Assembly: GCF_901933205.1 (NCBI RefSeq)
Contig: NC_044584.1
Coordinates: forward strand, 13,991,001-14,055,000
DNA length: 64,000 nt
DNA from: Camarhynchus parvulus
Lineage: Eukaryota > Chordata > Aves > Passeriformes > Thraupidae
Direction of reading: 5' to 3'
Below, piece by piece: positions 14,301 through 28,000 of this stretch (positions within the stretch are counted from its first letter, which is position 1; every line of letters starts with the position of its first letter). The translations under genes were made by a program, and so were the position numbers. Under the pieces are notes generated by a model that had not been told where the DNA came from, made no database searches, and was given only the letters and a program-made list of their open reading frames with translations.

Positions 14301-17300
14301 ACCTCCTATGCAATGAGCCTCCCCAAAAAACTCAAATGGCTTTAAACTCTATTCTAATGAGCAGAGGTTTTAAAAAATGTGTTAAGCAGCAAAAATTGGA
14401 AACGTTTCTAAGAGAGGACAGGAAAGGTTTTTATGGTAATTTCCCAGGAATCACTTTTCTAAGATGTGATTACTCTGTTTGCTTTGCTTTCCTTCAACAG
14501 GATAATTACAGACAGACGTGTTGGGATAAACTCCTCTATGTTTAGGAATCATTGAAACACTGTAATGCTATGATTATGGAAAGCCTGTAAATTAGCTATG
14601 AGCACTACAGAAATAATCAGTGTGGCTCAGCACACATGGGGTTCAACACCCACAAACAGGCTTTTCTTGCTGAAAATGGCATTTCTGTTTGTTTCAAATG
14701 CACTGTGGGTCACTTGGGAGCTATGTCTTTCTTCCACTTCTAATTAAAACAACTCATTTAAAACAGGAGGAATTTAATTTTCTCTTAATTATTTGTAAAA
14801 AGCCCAAAAGTGATTTCTGTCACAGCCTTTTAATGACAGAAGAAAATGCCTTTCACAAAACATCAGGCTCTTCATCCAGGAAAGCATTATGCTAGCAGAT
14901 TTTTTAAAGGAGTCGTTCACAGATCTGGAAATTGGGGATTCACCTTTTTTAAAGTGAAAAGAAAGAGGTTTGCACTCTTTTTGCTCCAAGGAAATGGATA
15001 CTTGCTTTCTTTTAGCAAAAATGAATATTTTCTATTCCTGGGTATCAAACAGCTGAGCACACAGGTACTGCAAGGCTTTAAATATCAATTTGGAATGTTA
15101 GAATTTTCTAATCTGAGATTTGTCTTGTATGGAAAAGGGGGCATGCCAGATCTGCAAAGATGAAGAGAAAGTGTTAAGTTTCGTGGGTTTTGGCTTTTTG
15201 TTTACTACTTTGCAATGTTGGTAAAAAACTGAAAAAAAGAAGAAAGGTTATGTGTCATTTCATTTCATAAATGAACCATCATATGCTATTTGCTATTCAA
15301 GGAACCCTAGAAAGTGGTTGGGTTCTGTTTGGAAATTATGACCATATGCCAGTTCATGTGTAATCTGTCATTAAACTCCAGCAGTCCCCATGCCCTCCCT
15401 CACCACCTCCTGGAGACAGTACCGGGGTTTTTGTATCAATTTTTTCCTGAGCCAGGTGTGAATAGTTGAACACCTCTGAGACTGTTAATGGTGATGAATG
15501 TGATACACTGATCGTAAGAAAAAGACCTGTGTGTTTTGGAGAAACATACTCCTAACATGCTAATGACTCTACTGGGATCCTTCGTAGATCTAGAAGCAAA
15601 GAAGTTGTTTAGGTTAAAATGTTATGGGAAAAGCTTCTGTAGTTTGTCACAAATAGTAAGTTGGGTATTTGCTTTCCTTTCATCATGAGTGCAGGTTTTA
15701 CAGCCATGGATGCTGATCAGCTATAGAATCATGTGAGATTTTGGATCAGGCCTTTCCTGTTTTGAGATTTTGCTTCTGAAAAACTGTTTGAAATATTATT
15801 CTGGAAATTGATGAAGTCTAAAGGGAAGAAGATCCCTGCAATCTCTGTATGCTTGATTTGTATGATGTGTTATGAAATTTGCTACTCCTTTCTGTAGTGT
15901 TTCATCAGTCTGCCTGTGTGCAAGTGTAGTAGAGCTAAGTTAAATTTCTGTGGGTACACAGAGTATTACTGACATGAAAGACAAGCATGAAAGCGCTGTG
16001 GAAGAATTGTAGCCTGAAGGAAATTTCAGCCAGTCCACTTTCATTAACTTTAAATGGCCTTGGCAAGTCTGAGGTGTAATCCAGAGAGAAACTTGGGAGG
16101 CAGGAGGACTGCAGAAAGGGAACTGGGATGTGAAGGGGAATTGTGAACCGGGTTGGAGAGGGAATACACACAGAGCTCAGAACATGACCTGGATTCTGAA
16201 CAAAACAAGCAACAAAATGCTTTATCCCTGCTTACCTTCAATGCAAACCTTCAAAACTTTCATCCAAATTGGGATACTGTTCCAGTGCTTAATTTGGCTG
16301 ATGGGTAAATTATAGGCAATGTTCCTCTGGTTGTAATGAACTAGAAACCACTGTTTGAATCCTTCTTTATGGAGAGGCCATACTTTTCCATATATGCTAA
16401 TTTCTGCTATAGCCCCAAGCATCTGTATATTACTTTAATTATGTTACGTTTATTTATACCTAATTCTGTGCTTTGTGTTGAATTTTGCTCATGAATAGTT
16501 TATAAAATCTGTTCTTTCTCAGGGGTTTAGGTGAGGTTGTAAGAAATAACAATTTTTCATAGAAAACACAAATGGGATGTTGTAACTGATCACCACAAGC
16601 TGTTTGATATTTACATAGAGAGCAGGAACATGTTAGAATGTCTTGTTTCTATGGAGTAATAACAAATTTAACTCCTTAATGAGATTGGTTGGGCAAAAAG
16701 TGACAAGGAAAATGTGCTTCTTAATCTTCTGGGGAGGGTGAAACTGCATGAGTCTTCTGGTGTGAATAATACTACACATAGAGTGTAAAATGTAGTATGT
16801 ACAACATAGTTTATTTTACAAGCTTGAATTTTTTATCAGATGTTAATAGAATTTACAATTTTTTCATCTTTAATTTTTATTGCACAATCAGATTGTGTTA
16901 TCAATTGAGACACTAAGACAATTTAAGTCACGTTAGATCCTGTATTTTAGTTGTATCCTGTATTATGGGCATCAATTGCAACACATCATCATCCATATGT
17001 ACTAAAAAAACCTTTTTTTTAGTAAAAAACCCACTTCTTGACCAGACTTATCACTTGAAAGAGATTAGAAACTATTTCTGTATGGATATGTTTAAGACAT
17101 TTCATGAGGTGGGGCATTGTGACATGATTTGTGCTAAACTATTCCATCTATTGTTGGGGATAAGTAAATCTTCCAGGAGGAAAGATTTACAAGGATATAC
17201 ATTATTCTGTCTCACTCTAAGGCTTACTCCTTATTACAAAGGGAACCTGTTATATCTTGGAAACTGAGAGCTGTTGAAATGTAGCTTTTGTGAAAATCCC

Positions 17301-18440
17301 ATTTTATGATCCAGTCATTTTACAAATGCAGTCTGAAATGACAGACATTAGTGCGGGCTAAGCTACATTATGGAGAGTAATGGACAATTATTGCTGTAAT
17401 GGAGTGAGTTAAACTTCTATTGTCTCACACTAATTTTATTTTAAATCATGTGATTCTTAGTATTTGTTTATTAATAAGGGTGATTAACTTGAAGAAATGG
17501 GTTTTTGTAAATGGCATTCCTTAACTGCTTGTGATTTGTGTCCGGTCACCTGTCACATTGCATTACTTCTGCTTTGAGCTTTTCTATATTTTCCGAAAAA
17601 GAGCATGAATTCAAATGACAGGACTTCCTGTTTGTGTTTTCAAGTGAAAGTGTTTCATTTAGAATTGGATAAAAAATTTCATGTTTAGTACTTTTATTGA
17701 GAACCAGTGGTTGTCCAGATTTTTACTGATAATAATCCATAAACAGTGAAAGGAAATATTTGCTGATACCCATGAGGGAGTTAATTTGTTTTGCACTGTT
17801 TATCTATTTCCAACATGCTGAATGTTTGTCTGGCTTTGTGCCAGCTCTGGACAGCAGAACTGGGATAAGATGTGTTGGAAGTAGCTGAGCTGTCACCAGA
17901 AATGGCTTTTAGAGGCAGTGTTCCAGATGAAATCCTAACTTGTGGGGCACCTGGTAGGGGGTCAGAGCTCACCTGGCTCCTCCTGTCTTGTGGTGCTTTC
18001 CAACATCTGCCCTTCTTGTCCAGGCCTATAAAGGGGAATTGTTCCCTTCCAGTGGGTGGAATTTTGCTCCTCTCCTCCACTCTGGTTATCCAAGATCCTT
18101 TGAGTGGCTCAGGGATTCTGAATTCCTTGCCAGTGATTTTGCAGTCCGTGCCAGGCAAGCTGAGCACAGAAGATCCCTGCTGTGGGATGTTGGCCCACTC
18201 CCTGCAGCACGTGTTTGGTACCACAAACATGGTCATTTGTTCTGTGTGTGCTTTTTGGAGACACCTTTGTCCTGAGTGCCCTGCTCCTGACCTTAGCAAC
18301 CCAATTTCCCCCCATGGGGAGGCAGAATCAGCAGGGAGCTTTCTCTGAAACAACTCTGCATGAGTGTGCTTCTGCTCCTCTCTCTGGGGTTTCTAATGGA
18401 CTGACAGACTCTGGACGTGTAGAACAGCTGTCTGTCCATC

Positions 18441-18581
18441 AGGAGGAATGGCAGGTTTCATGGGATCACCCAGGTATCCATCTCCTCAGGAGGAATGGAA
18501 GGTTTCATGGGATCACCCAGGTATCCATCTCCTCAGGAGGAATGGCAGGTTTCATGGGATCACCCAGGTATCCAGCTCCTC
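18441..18581. repeat. 47-bp tandem repeat, three copies (minisatellite)
   Basis: Three head-to-tail units begin AGGAGGAATGG at 18441, 18488 and 18535, each 47 bp long. They are almost identical: the second has GGAAGG for GGCAGG, and the third ends CCAGCTCCTC rather than CCATCTCCTC. The next position diverges (AAGAGC..). The near identity suggests recent expansion, and copy number is probably variable between individuals. The array lies in a GC-richer patch of intron 3. The open frames running through it reflect a 47-bp unit that lacks stops in some frames, not a gene. Confidence 0.92.
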
Positions 18582-19038
18582 AAGAGCTTTATGTGGCTGA
18601 ACAATTCAGCTTTCTGTGGAATAATGGAGCATGTCAAGCAGTATAGCAAAGATTTTACATCTCAGTTTTCCTTTCTTTCCCAATTTTCAATACATACTGT
18701 GCGGAAAGACTGTCTTTTTTAGTAGGGATTTGAAAAATCAGCGCTTTTCTCCCTAATATGAGCTGTATCTGAACACAGAACAATCCCTGCTTGCTCCAGA
18801 AGACTGTCTTCCCTGCAGAAAAGGTGGAGATTTGGTACAGCTTAATTATTTGGGTTTTTAAAATTATCTGTTAATGTAGCATGAAGTATTACTATCTGAC
18901 AAACTTGAAATCATGTTGCTTATATACAGAGAATTATGAGTTCCTGAGAGGAAGGTCAGAACTGCCTAGTGAGAACTGTGCGCTGACATCTTCCCCTGTA
19001 CTTCCACATTTCACCTGTATTTCAGGAGTTCTTGTGGA

Positions 19039-19084
19039 ATATGTATATAAACATACTATATATTATATATAAATATATATATAT
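19039..19084. repeat. AT-rich microsatellite (TA-type)
   Basis: Interrupted TA/ATA repeats of about 45 bp run from the ATGTATATAA region to ATATATCTG. This is a simple low-complexity tract likely to vary in length; no function is visible. Confidence 0.75.
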
Positions 19085-22000
19085 CTGTTGCAATATATTG
19101 CAAGGAATCAGATCATAGCTTTTATCTTTTCCTTTCTGGTATTACATCACAGTAAGTCGTTGTGAAGACCAATCCTATATTAGTTAATGACATGTTTAAT
19201 AATGGTGAAATAATACACCTGCTGTGAAGATCAGATATCAGATGGAAATGGCTGAGATGCTGCTTTCAAGTCAGTATTTTTAGACTGGATTTTGGGCACC
19301 ATAGGTTATTTCTAAAGGACTTGCAAAAGAAAAGCATTCTTTGTACTTTGTAAACTTAGCTTTGCTGTTCCAGAGTGTGGCACTGGGGACTGGAGACAAA
19401 TGGAGATGAACAGTGTAAGGGGAGGCACATTCCCTTGTGCCCTTACACTGAATTCTGCAACTGCAACTTCCTTAACAAGCTTTGTTACATAAGGTCCCCA
19501 AAATGTAACAATACTCATCTTTTATGTGCGGAACTGAAAGCTTTTAACAACTTGTAAGAACAGGTGTTTTGTTTGTTAGTCATCCCACACAAAAGGGTTT
19601 TTTTCAAAGGAGCCCAAAGGATTGGCATCTAAATCCTTTTGTTCTGTTAATGAAAATAATCAAGAACTCCCACTTTGTGTTTGTAGAGAAACTATTTCAG
19701 TTAACTGAGCATGAAATGCTTTTCTGAGGACACACAGAGTAGCAAAAGTAAAACGGGCATGGATGAACCCGCACATTTGTGCAGATGCTCCTTTCTGCTT
19801 AAGCAAACCCACTCCTGAAAACTTTTGAGCACGCTGAACTCCCATTGAACTTAGATGTGATGGTATTTGCAATTTAATTGCACAATGGATACTTGAAAAA
19901 ATCTGACTGTTGTTGCATATACCAAGATTAGCTACAGGTCTTTCTTTGTTTCATGCCTAGGTTAGAAAAACTCAAAATTATAATTTCACATTTTCACAGA
20001 AATCCATGGAAGTAATTTAATTTTTTGGTGTTGTACCTATCGAGGAAAATGCTGCATGCTTTGTGTTGTTAAATGCAACTAATAAAAATTTCTGGGCTTA
20101 AAACTATCAGTCCATATAATAAGTTTTGTTACTTACTTGTGTTCAGTACAAGGATTATGATGTTTCTGTCTTCAAAGATACTGTGCAGGTTCAGGAAGAT
20201 GTCTTCAGTCCTCTTCACATTGTACAAACATGATTTTTTAATAGCTGGAAATGAGATACTCAGTTTGCTGTAGCATTGCAGCATTTGCAGTGTGTGGTAT
20301 GACTGTTAAATCTATCATAATTTCTAGAAAGAATTACTATGCCTTCTAAGGAGATAAATCGTATTTTGAACATCTCCTTTCTTGATGTTATGTTTTCCCT
20401 CTGATATTAACTGTAAATCAGAGCCATGCTTAAAGATGTTTTGCCTCTGCATAACTAAGAAAAAGTAACAAGCTAAGCTATTTCACAGCAGAAGTAGTTT
20501 TACTGCCCATGTAAAATCTCAGTAATTTGAATATATGTTGGTAAAGCTTTTCTGCCTGGAGTATTATTTGCTTATGGGAATAATGCTTGGGAAATCTCTT
20601 GATGTGTGATATTCTTGCAACTAAGTAAGTTGGTACATCCTTAAACAGAATGCCAAAAAGAAAATGTAGATTTAATCAAATGTGTGGAACAGTGTGGGTA
20701 GTCAGAAAAGTAGGTGCATTAGAGATTTTGTCTGCACATTTTTGTTACATTACCTCACCCTCCATCACAGAAGGCAGTGAATGCTTATGTCCTTATCTGG
20801 ATTGTGATGGGGGAAGCTGTTGGATCTGCCTGCAGCTGAACTCCACAGCCTTCCTGAGTTCCTTCTGCTGTGGATGCAGTAGCTCTGAGCACTGGAGCCC
20901 TTGCAACTGCTTTAACACAAATGTGATTTGTTTTGTGATTGTTCAAAAGCTCTGCAGTGAGTGCCAGTGAAATATTGTTCATTGTTGGTGTATTTTGTGC
21001 TGCCTTCTTATCAGTAGGATTAATTCTAGGATAAGCAGTTAGTCACCCTCTCCTCTTCAGCTAGGGTGATATGTAAGTATGGATTTAGATCACATATCAG
21101 AAATTTTGTAACTGAACTTGCTTCTGACCTGCTGCTCTTAAATGTACAGTGGAAAAGGAAATTAATTTCTAGATTGATAGGCTGATCCCTCACTCTGAGA
21201 AAGGCTGCAATATCTATTAGCATAACGCAGGAGCAGCTGCAGTTTTGCCCAGAGGCTGAAGATGGTGCCTGAAGAGGAGAATATAAAGGATAAGCATAAA
21301 TGGAACTTCCCTTGAGTACAGTCCCTTCTTCAGATGTGCTGATTGTACCTCAGAGCAGAGGAGCATCCTGAGCATTGTGAAACACTTCCTCCATGAGGAA
21401 TTGAATGTGCTTTGGGTGAGTTGTAAGGGTTTTGTCACTTTGCTTTCCAAAGGCAGGTGAGTCAGGTTTGCCCCTCCTCTTGTTTAGCACCCAGACTACC
21501 TGGGGAACCAAAATGCCTGTCTTCTTGATGAGATCAAGAGTCTTCAATCTCTTATCTTTCTCTGATACTTAAATTTATCCTACAAATCTCTGTTGCCATG
21601 GAAAGCTGCTTGGAATGGCTCCCTTGAACTCTGCTCAGCTTTCCTCTTAAAAAATTCCCTTCCCATCTGTCTGTCTGCCCTCCCCAGCTTGTCTCTGGCT
21701 GTTGGGTTTCTCTCTTTGGTCCAGTGCTGCTGAAACAGGTTCACAGAGGTGCTGGTCCAAGATTTCTGGCTCATCAAGGAAAAGCACAGTTACAAGCACA
21801 CAGTAGAAAATTAAATTGGCTTTTTATTTCTTTTATTCTCCTAATGTTCTATACTCACCATTTGGTGAAAGGGGGTGGAGGAGGAGGTTGTTTGTTACCT
21901 TCGTTTTTACTTGCTAAGTGGAGATGTATGGAAATGACTTAGTTAATGGTTTTCTGGCTTCTCATCCTCAACACAAGTGAGAAGTGTTTTAGCATTCAGT

Positions 22001-25000
22001 TGAGGCCAAATGTTTTCAGATAAGGAGATGATATTTTAAGGCATTTTTATTTATATTCAATTATGCTTATCTTTCTATATAGTGTATGACATTTATGCTC
22101 ACGTGCAATACATACTATAAGCAAACAGCCTGTTTGGCTTAATTCAGCTGCTATTAAATCATAAATTGCTACTGCTTTTGGATTTAATCCTGAATTCTTG
22201 GCCATAGTTCTGTTTACAGGATTAATAAGATTGGATAGTGTTATTTTAAAAGCTCCTAATGGCAAAAGCTGTAAATTTTTGTAACTTTTGTTGATATTGT
22301 AAGTGGTTTGATATTGCAGGATTTTCCTGTGCAATACCTTGTACTAGAGAAAAGATATGAACAGAGAATTAAACTTATCCTCAACGACCATAAATCTTTG
22401 TTCTAAGCAACTTTTCCTATGGGTTGGGCTATACAATATGTATGAAAATGACATCTTAAAGTCATATAATTATGCAAAGTGCCTAGGGTGTTGCACACTA
22501 AATACCTGGAATGAAAATTTATTCCAGAGAGGAATTATTGCGTAGCATTGATTCTTGAAAGTTTCCATAAGCTGTTCAGACAACTTACACTTCTTGATTG
22601 CACAGCAATAGTAATATAAACACATAAAATTTTACTTAGCTAAAATATTACCACTACATATTTTAATTTAGTAGATACTCAAGAAGATGTCAATTAAATT
22701 GGATTCTAGCATATCCTGTGGATAGCTCACAGTAACTTGTGTGTGGGTTTAAACCTATGGCTGTGGTAGAGTGAATTAGGCTGGTGCTGTAAAAAGCTGT
22801 TAATCAGAAAAAAAAATGTGACCACTGTGCTTTCTAAAAACTTATGATGTAATCCTTTGGGACAGTAAGGTATGTAAGTCTTAACTATTACAATAAAATT
22901 TTATTTACGGAAAATCTAAAAAATATGAAGCGGCAAGCTTCAATTCTTATTTAAAGAGGAAGATAAAGCATTTCTTTCTTTTTGGAGTTGCTTGAAAATT
23001 TTAGAATCTTCCTTTGTGTCACAGATCCATCTGACTTAGCAAAATCTGGCTATCTGGGATTCATTTTGGAACTGGTTAAACCCCATGTACAAGGCTTATT
23101 TCAGCAAGCATAGCCATTATCAGCAGGATTGTTTTCAAGATTAGTAATTAGACCTAGCTGTCTGCTCCAAGAAATAATATAACTCACTGTAACCTAAATG
23201 CTTTGCTTTTATATCCATTTAAGTTCCCCAAAATGCCCATGAATCAAGAGAAGCTCACCTGTGATGGCCTTATGGGAGCAGATGTGGTTCAAAGTGAATG
23301 AATGAATTGATTTGATAGATAATTCTGCACAGTCACAGAGTGCAACTGGAGGGGAAGGGGAGGTATTCCCCATAGCCCAGTGGTTTTTTTGGCAGTAAAA
23401 AGCAGAGTGATATGAAACAAAGGGAACAATGGTAAATAAAGCCCCAGTGGAATATGAGATGTAGTGGGGATGGACAGTCTATATACAAAGATTTTTATTT
23501 ATTTTCCAGACATCTATCCAGCTTATTTGGTTGGTATCCTTCATATATCCTATATCTTTATGGTATTTTATTTCAAGAGATGAATTATGTGACTTATAAG
23601 GAACTGTACTAGGAGAGGAAGGTTACCTAGACTTTTCTGTTCTTAAAATGCCTGTGTGTATCCCTGCTGGATTTCCTGAGTCTTGGCCTTTCACTGGGTT
23701 AATTCACCAGCTCACTGATGCTCTCTTAATGCTTTTTATTTCTGATACCTGGTGAATAGCCTTCTACAAGGCTGAAAAATGGTTTTTGTTTCTGAAAATG
23801 CACCTAGGCTTTCTACCTTCCAACAAGTGCATTTTGATAGTTTTGCAGTAATATCATGGTTTGGGGTTGGGTTGCATCGTTTATTTCTTTTTCTCAGCCA
23901 ATTAGGTGACCTGTACAGAACAAGTCACTGTCACTGTGTTCTAAACTTTCTTATGGGGAGAGCTGGAACAGGACCCTATTATTTTTCCTAATGCTGTCAC
24001 CAAAACTTTGTTTTGGTGTTTCAGATGTAAGTTGTTGGCAGGTGAATGTTCCCACATGGCAGAAAGCCAGGTGCTTTCACCAGTATTAGCTGGAGTAACC
24101 TCACAGCAATTGCTTTTCCTGTCTTTGGCAAGTCCTTCATTTTCCTGATTGCTCTCCCCTCATTCATGACAACTGCTTGAAGAGGTTTCACTGAAAGGAC
24201 AGACTCAAGAGCTCTCCATATGAACTCAGGTGTTCCTTGAGGTGAAAGATGTGCTCCATGGCTCATTTAAAGTCGTTTTCCTATGGAAAATGAAGTCTTC
24301 TTGGGCTCTTCAAGAAACTATTTACTTACACTGTTTTAGTGATGACTAATTGCATGAATAAAGCAGGAGGACACTGCTTATACAAACCATGAAAAAAAAT
24401 CTAAATTTAAAAAATGGCAAAGCATTTATCTGCAGTCATGGCAAGGGGCATAAGGGAAATGATACTCAGCTAATCCATCCTCCTTGCTACACAATATATT
24501 AGGTCAGACACATTTTTTAGTATTTATTTTCTGTGTGAAAGAAATACTGACAGGAAATGAAACTTGCATATAAATGCCATTAAGTATTTTAGGATAATTC
24601 TGATTACACTGAGGTACAGAACCACATGACCCAGCATGGGTTAAAGAGTCAATGATTTATATTCAAGAAATATTTGAACATTCAAAACAAATAGATTCTT
24701 TTTAAAAACACTTTTTATTCTCCCTTTATTCTTTGAGGCATCATTTGGATTCTTTTTGACCCCAAAAGCTGCAGAATAGCTGTTACATACCCAAATAGCA
24801 AAGCAGCTCCATATTGCCAGTTTGTAGACCCACAATATTGCCCTTCCTCATTGAAATATTCATGGTAAACATGGTAATGCAAAACATTTCTGTAACTGTG
24901 GAAATGAAAATCTATCTAGAAAGGAGGCATCTTGTTAATAAACTTTACATCAAATGACCACCCCCAAATCCCTGCTGATTCATGTGGATATTCTCAGGAT

Positions 25001-28000
25001 TTTATTGCCTGGTCACAGTCTTGTTGGCTCATTTCAGCCTTTGAAAACATTTTTCACCTGTTTGTCCTGGTTGATCAGGAGCTCACACTGAGCCACCCCA
25101 ATTTCCAGTGTTTGAACAATCTGTGAAAGAAAACCCAGATGGTGAGTGAGCTGCAGCCCAGGAATGGCTTATGAGCTCTGTGCAAAACTAGTCATCTTCC
25201 ATAATTAGGTTATTTCACTGTAATCACATATTGAGTTACTTTCATTAGACATGACACTATTTTTTGAAAATGTAAAGGATCAAACCCAAGTGACTCTGCA
25301 ATGATTGCTGTAAACCCTGTTCTCATTACTTTCTCTTTGTTTATTTGCTATTCTGGTACCAAAAAAGGAGAAAAAGTGACAAACTTCAGCTCTTTTAACA
25401 AGCCTAGATAAGCCAAATAGGTAGTATAACATTAAATGGCTATATTAAAAAGGAAAAAACCCACAGAACCTCTTATCTAGCAAAATTCTTAGGATGAAGC
25501 CATGACCTAAAAATACAGAAGTCTTTGCAAAATGAATTTCTGCAGACTCCCTCTGGAAATGGGAAAGAACATGCTTGATTAGGCCAGTGCTAACCTTTTG
25601 AAATCATGTTTCTCTGATATTTATTCCATGAAATAATAAAAGGGGACATGTCAGGTATTAGAAAGCCATAATGCACTCCCCTGCTTTCTACTGCCCTTCT
25701 CTAACCTAAATGTTCCTCTCCTAGAGCAAACTTTTAAAATAAAAAGTAAGGCTTCAGTTTGTCCTTTTAGTTGACCTTTATACATTTAGTGGCTGTGCAT
25801 TTGCACCAGTTAAATTACAGAGTAAGATGATTTCCACCCTTCTTCTGGCTCTGGTTTCACCATGTGTGAGGCCAGAGAGGTGGCAGCTCCTTGGGAAACA
25901 AGTATTTTCTGCTTTTTGTAACAATGAGTAAATTACTTCCCCCCTCACATCCTGCTATGCTTTGTATGGAAGTACAATTTTTGTATAACCTCCCTCAAAT
26001 TGCTCCCATGGTGATAATGGAGGAGTTTTCTCCCTGGGCACCTCAGTGAGCTGTTTGTGTTGGGAATTGCCTGCTCTCTCTCTTAATGAATAGAGGCAAA
26101 ATTTAATAACTTAAGGATTCAAAAATATGCAGGGTGTCTTGGAGGAAAGGTTTTCCTTTCAGCTCTTCCACTTCAGTGCTTGCATTTACTTGAAAGTTTG
26201 GCATGGGTCTGTGCCCCTCCACAAAGGAAAACCCTGTGTCTGGAGCCTGGAAATTTATGGCAGAGAAATGCAATTCAGGCAAGGCACCACCTCAGGTAGT
26301 CCAAAAAAATGGTATCAAGTTAACAAACACCTTGCAAAATGCATGCTTTTACCTACATCTGAGATCAGCACAAATAATTTTATCCAGTATATTTTTGATG
26401 TGATGCTAAATTATTCAATTGAATTCATGACTAACCTCTGGCTTTCATTTTTGCCAGTCTTTATAAAAATGAAAAATAACTATGATATTTCATTAAACAG
26501 GGAACAGCTTGCACTGTGTATGGGACCTGGCACCACATGCTGTAAATCTGTATGAAAATAGGTTGTCTGATTTACAGTGGTGCAAAATCAGAGAAAAATT
26601 ATTTTTGCTGATCCCTGTGAAAGAGAGTAAGAATGAAGCAATTAAGATAACGCTAAAGTCCTACTTGTAGTCCTGTCATGATAATCTTGCTGCTATTTGA
26701 ATAAAATCATCCTCTGGATTGCTTTTTATGCTCTCTTTCATATTGGTTTTTCCCTTCCTGTCATAATACTGTCTTACTAGTGAAGTGACTGTCCCTTGCT
26801 ATGTCTGAGCAGTGGAAAATTGATTTGGTCCCGTGTTGACCCCAGTTTTGTTCTGGTTTAGAGTTTAATTTTCATTTAACAAAAGCTACACAAGTTTAGA
26901 CAACAAGTATTTCTTTCCTTAGCTGACCAGCTCTGCTGCCTTTTCCCTGGCAGGCACAAAGAAGCACCAGGGCTTCCCTCAGCTGTTACAGCAGCTGGGA
27001 GTGACCCTGCTGGGCTCGGGGAAAAGCCAGAGCTGGGAAACTGAGATGTCACGACAATGGCTGAGGATGAGGTTTCCAGAGAAATATTCTTGTAATTTGC
27101 TGGAATTGAGAAGTGAAGTGTGCATTTCTGACAGCAGTGACAGATTTATAGACTGGGTACACTAATTAAAAACAACTTACTCTAAGATATGAATCTGTTA
27201 ATGACAGCAGCAGGAGAGCTGGGCTGCTCTGTGCCCGAGCGTGGGAACGTTGAGGTGCCCTTCTCCTGAAAACACAGAACCTTGTCACATACAAAATTCA
27301 GGAATAACATTTTGCAAGAAGCAAATTGAAGGATTACTTCCTTCTGCTGTGAAACATATGGGGAGATGTTTTGCTGTAAACTGTACACTCATGTGCAAGA
27401 CAGAAAGAAACAAAATGTTTTCATGTGCTCTTTATCTTCTCTTTTCATTGCTGTTTCTTGTTCACGTGGATGTGGTGGAATCTAGCTAAGAAGTTGGAAG
27501 AGAAAAATACTTCCAACTAAATCTTTACTCATACTAAATGTAACATCTCTGGATTGTCATGCTTTGCAATTTATCTGAGAAATTCCTCTGTAAAAATTTT
27601 CTTGCCCTGGATAAATTGTACTTCTTCCTTGCAACCTCCACCAGTAATGTCAATAGTTGGAGACACTGAGGAATGAAAGAAAAATATTTCTGGCGTGCAT
27701 TCAAAGCACCTCTGATATTACATCTGTATTCCTGCTTCAGCAATGATTTAGATGGATGTCTCAATGCATGACAAGATGACAGTTAAATGAAAATAACACA
27801 ATAATTTTGTTTTTTACAAACATCACTCTAGTTTGCATTTGAATGTAGAAAATTGGAACTTAGTATTTTATTACACATATGGAATTTGTCTGTATAAAGC
27901 AGAGGAATAATAATGCTTTTTGAAAAGAATGTGAAGCTTAAAACCCCCCAAAATGAAAGGCTCTGTAGATGTTTAAGAATACAATAGTTGAATCTGATAC

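Noticed and set aside
18182..18646. Plus-strand open frame of 154 codons
   Set aside because: Half of it is the 47-bp tandem repeat read through; no protein similarity recognised.
26127..26555. 142-codon plus-strand open frame
   Set aside because: No recognisable family, and the composition is that of the surrounding intron.
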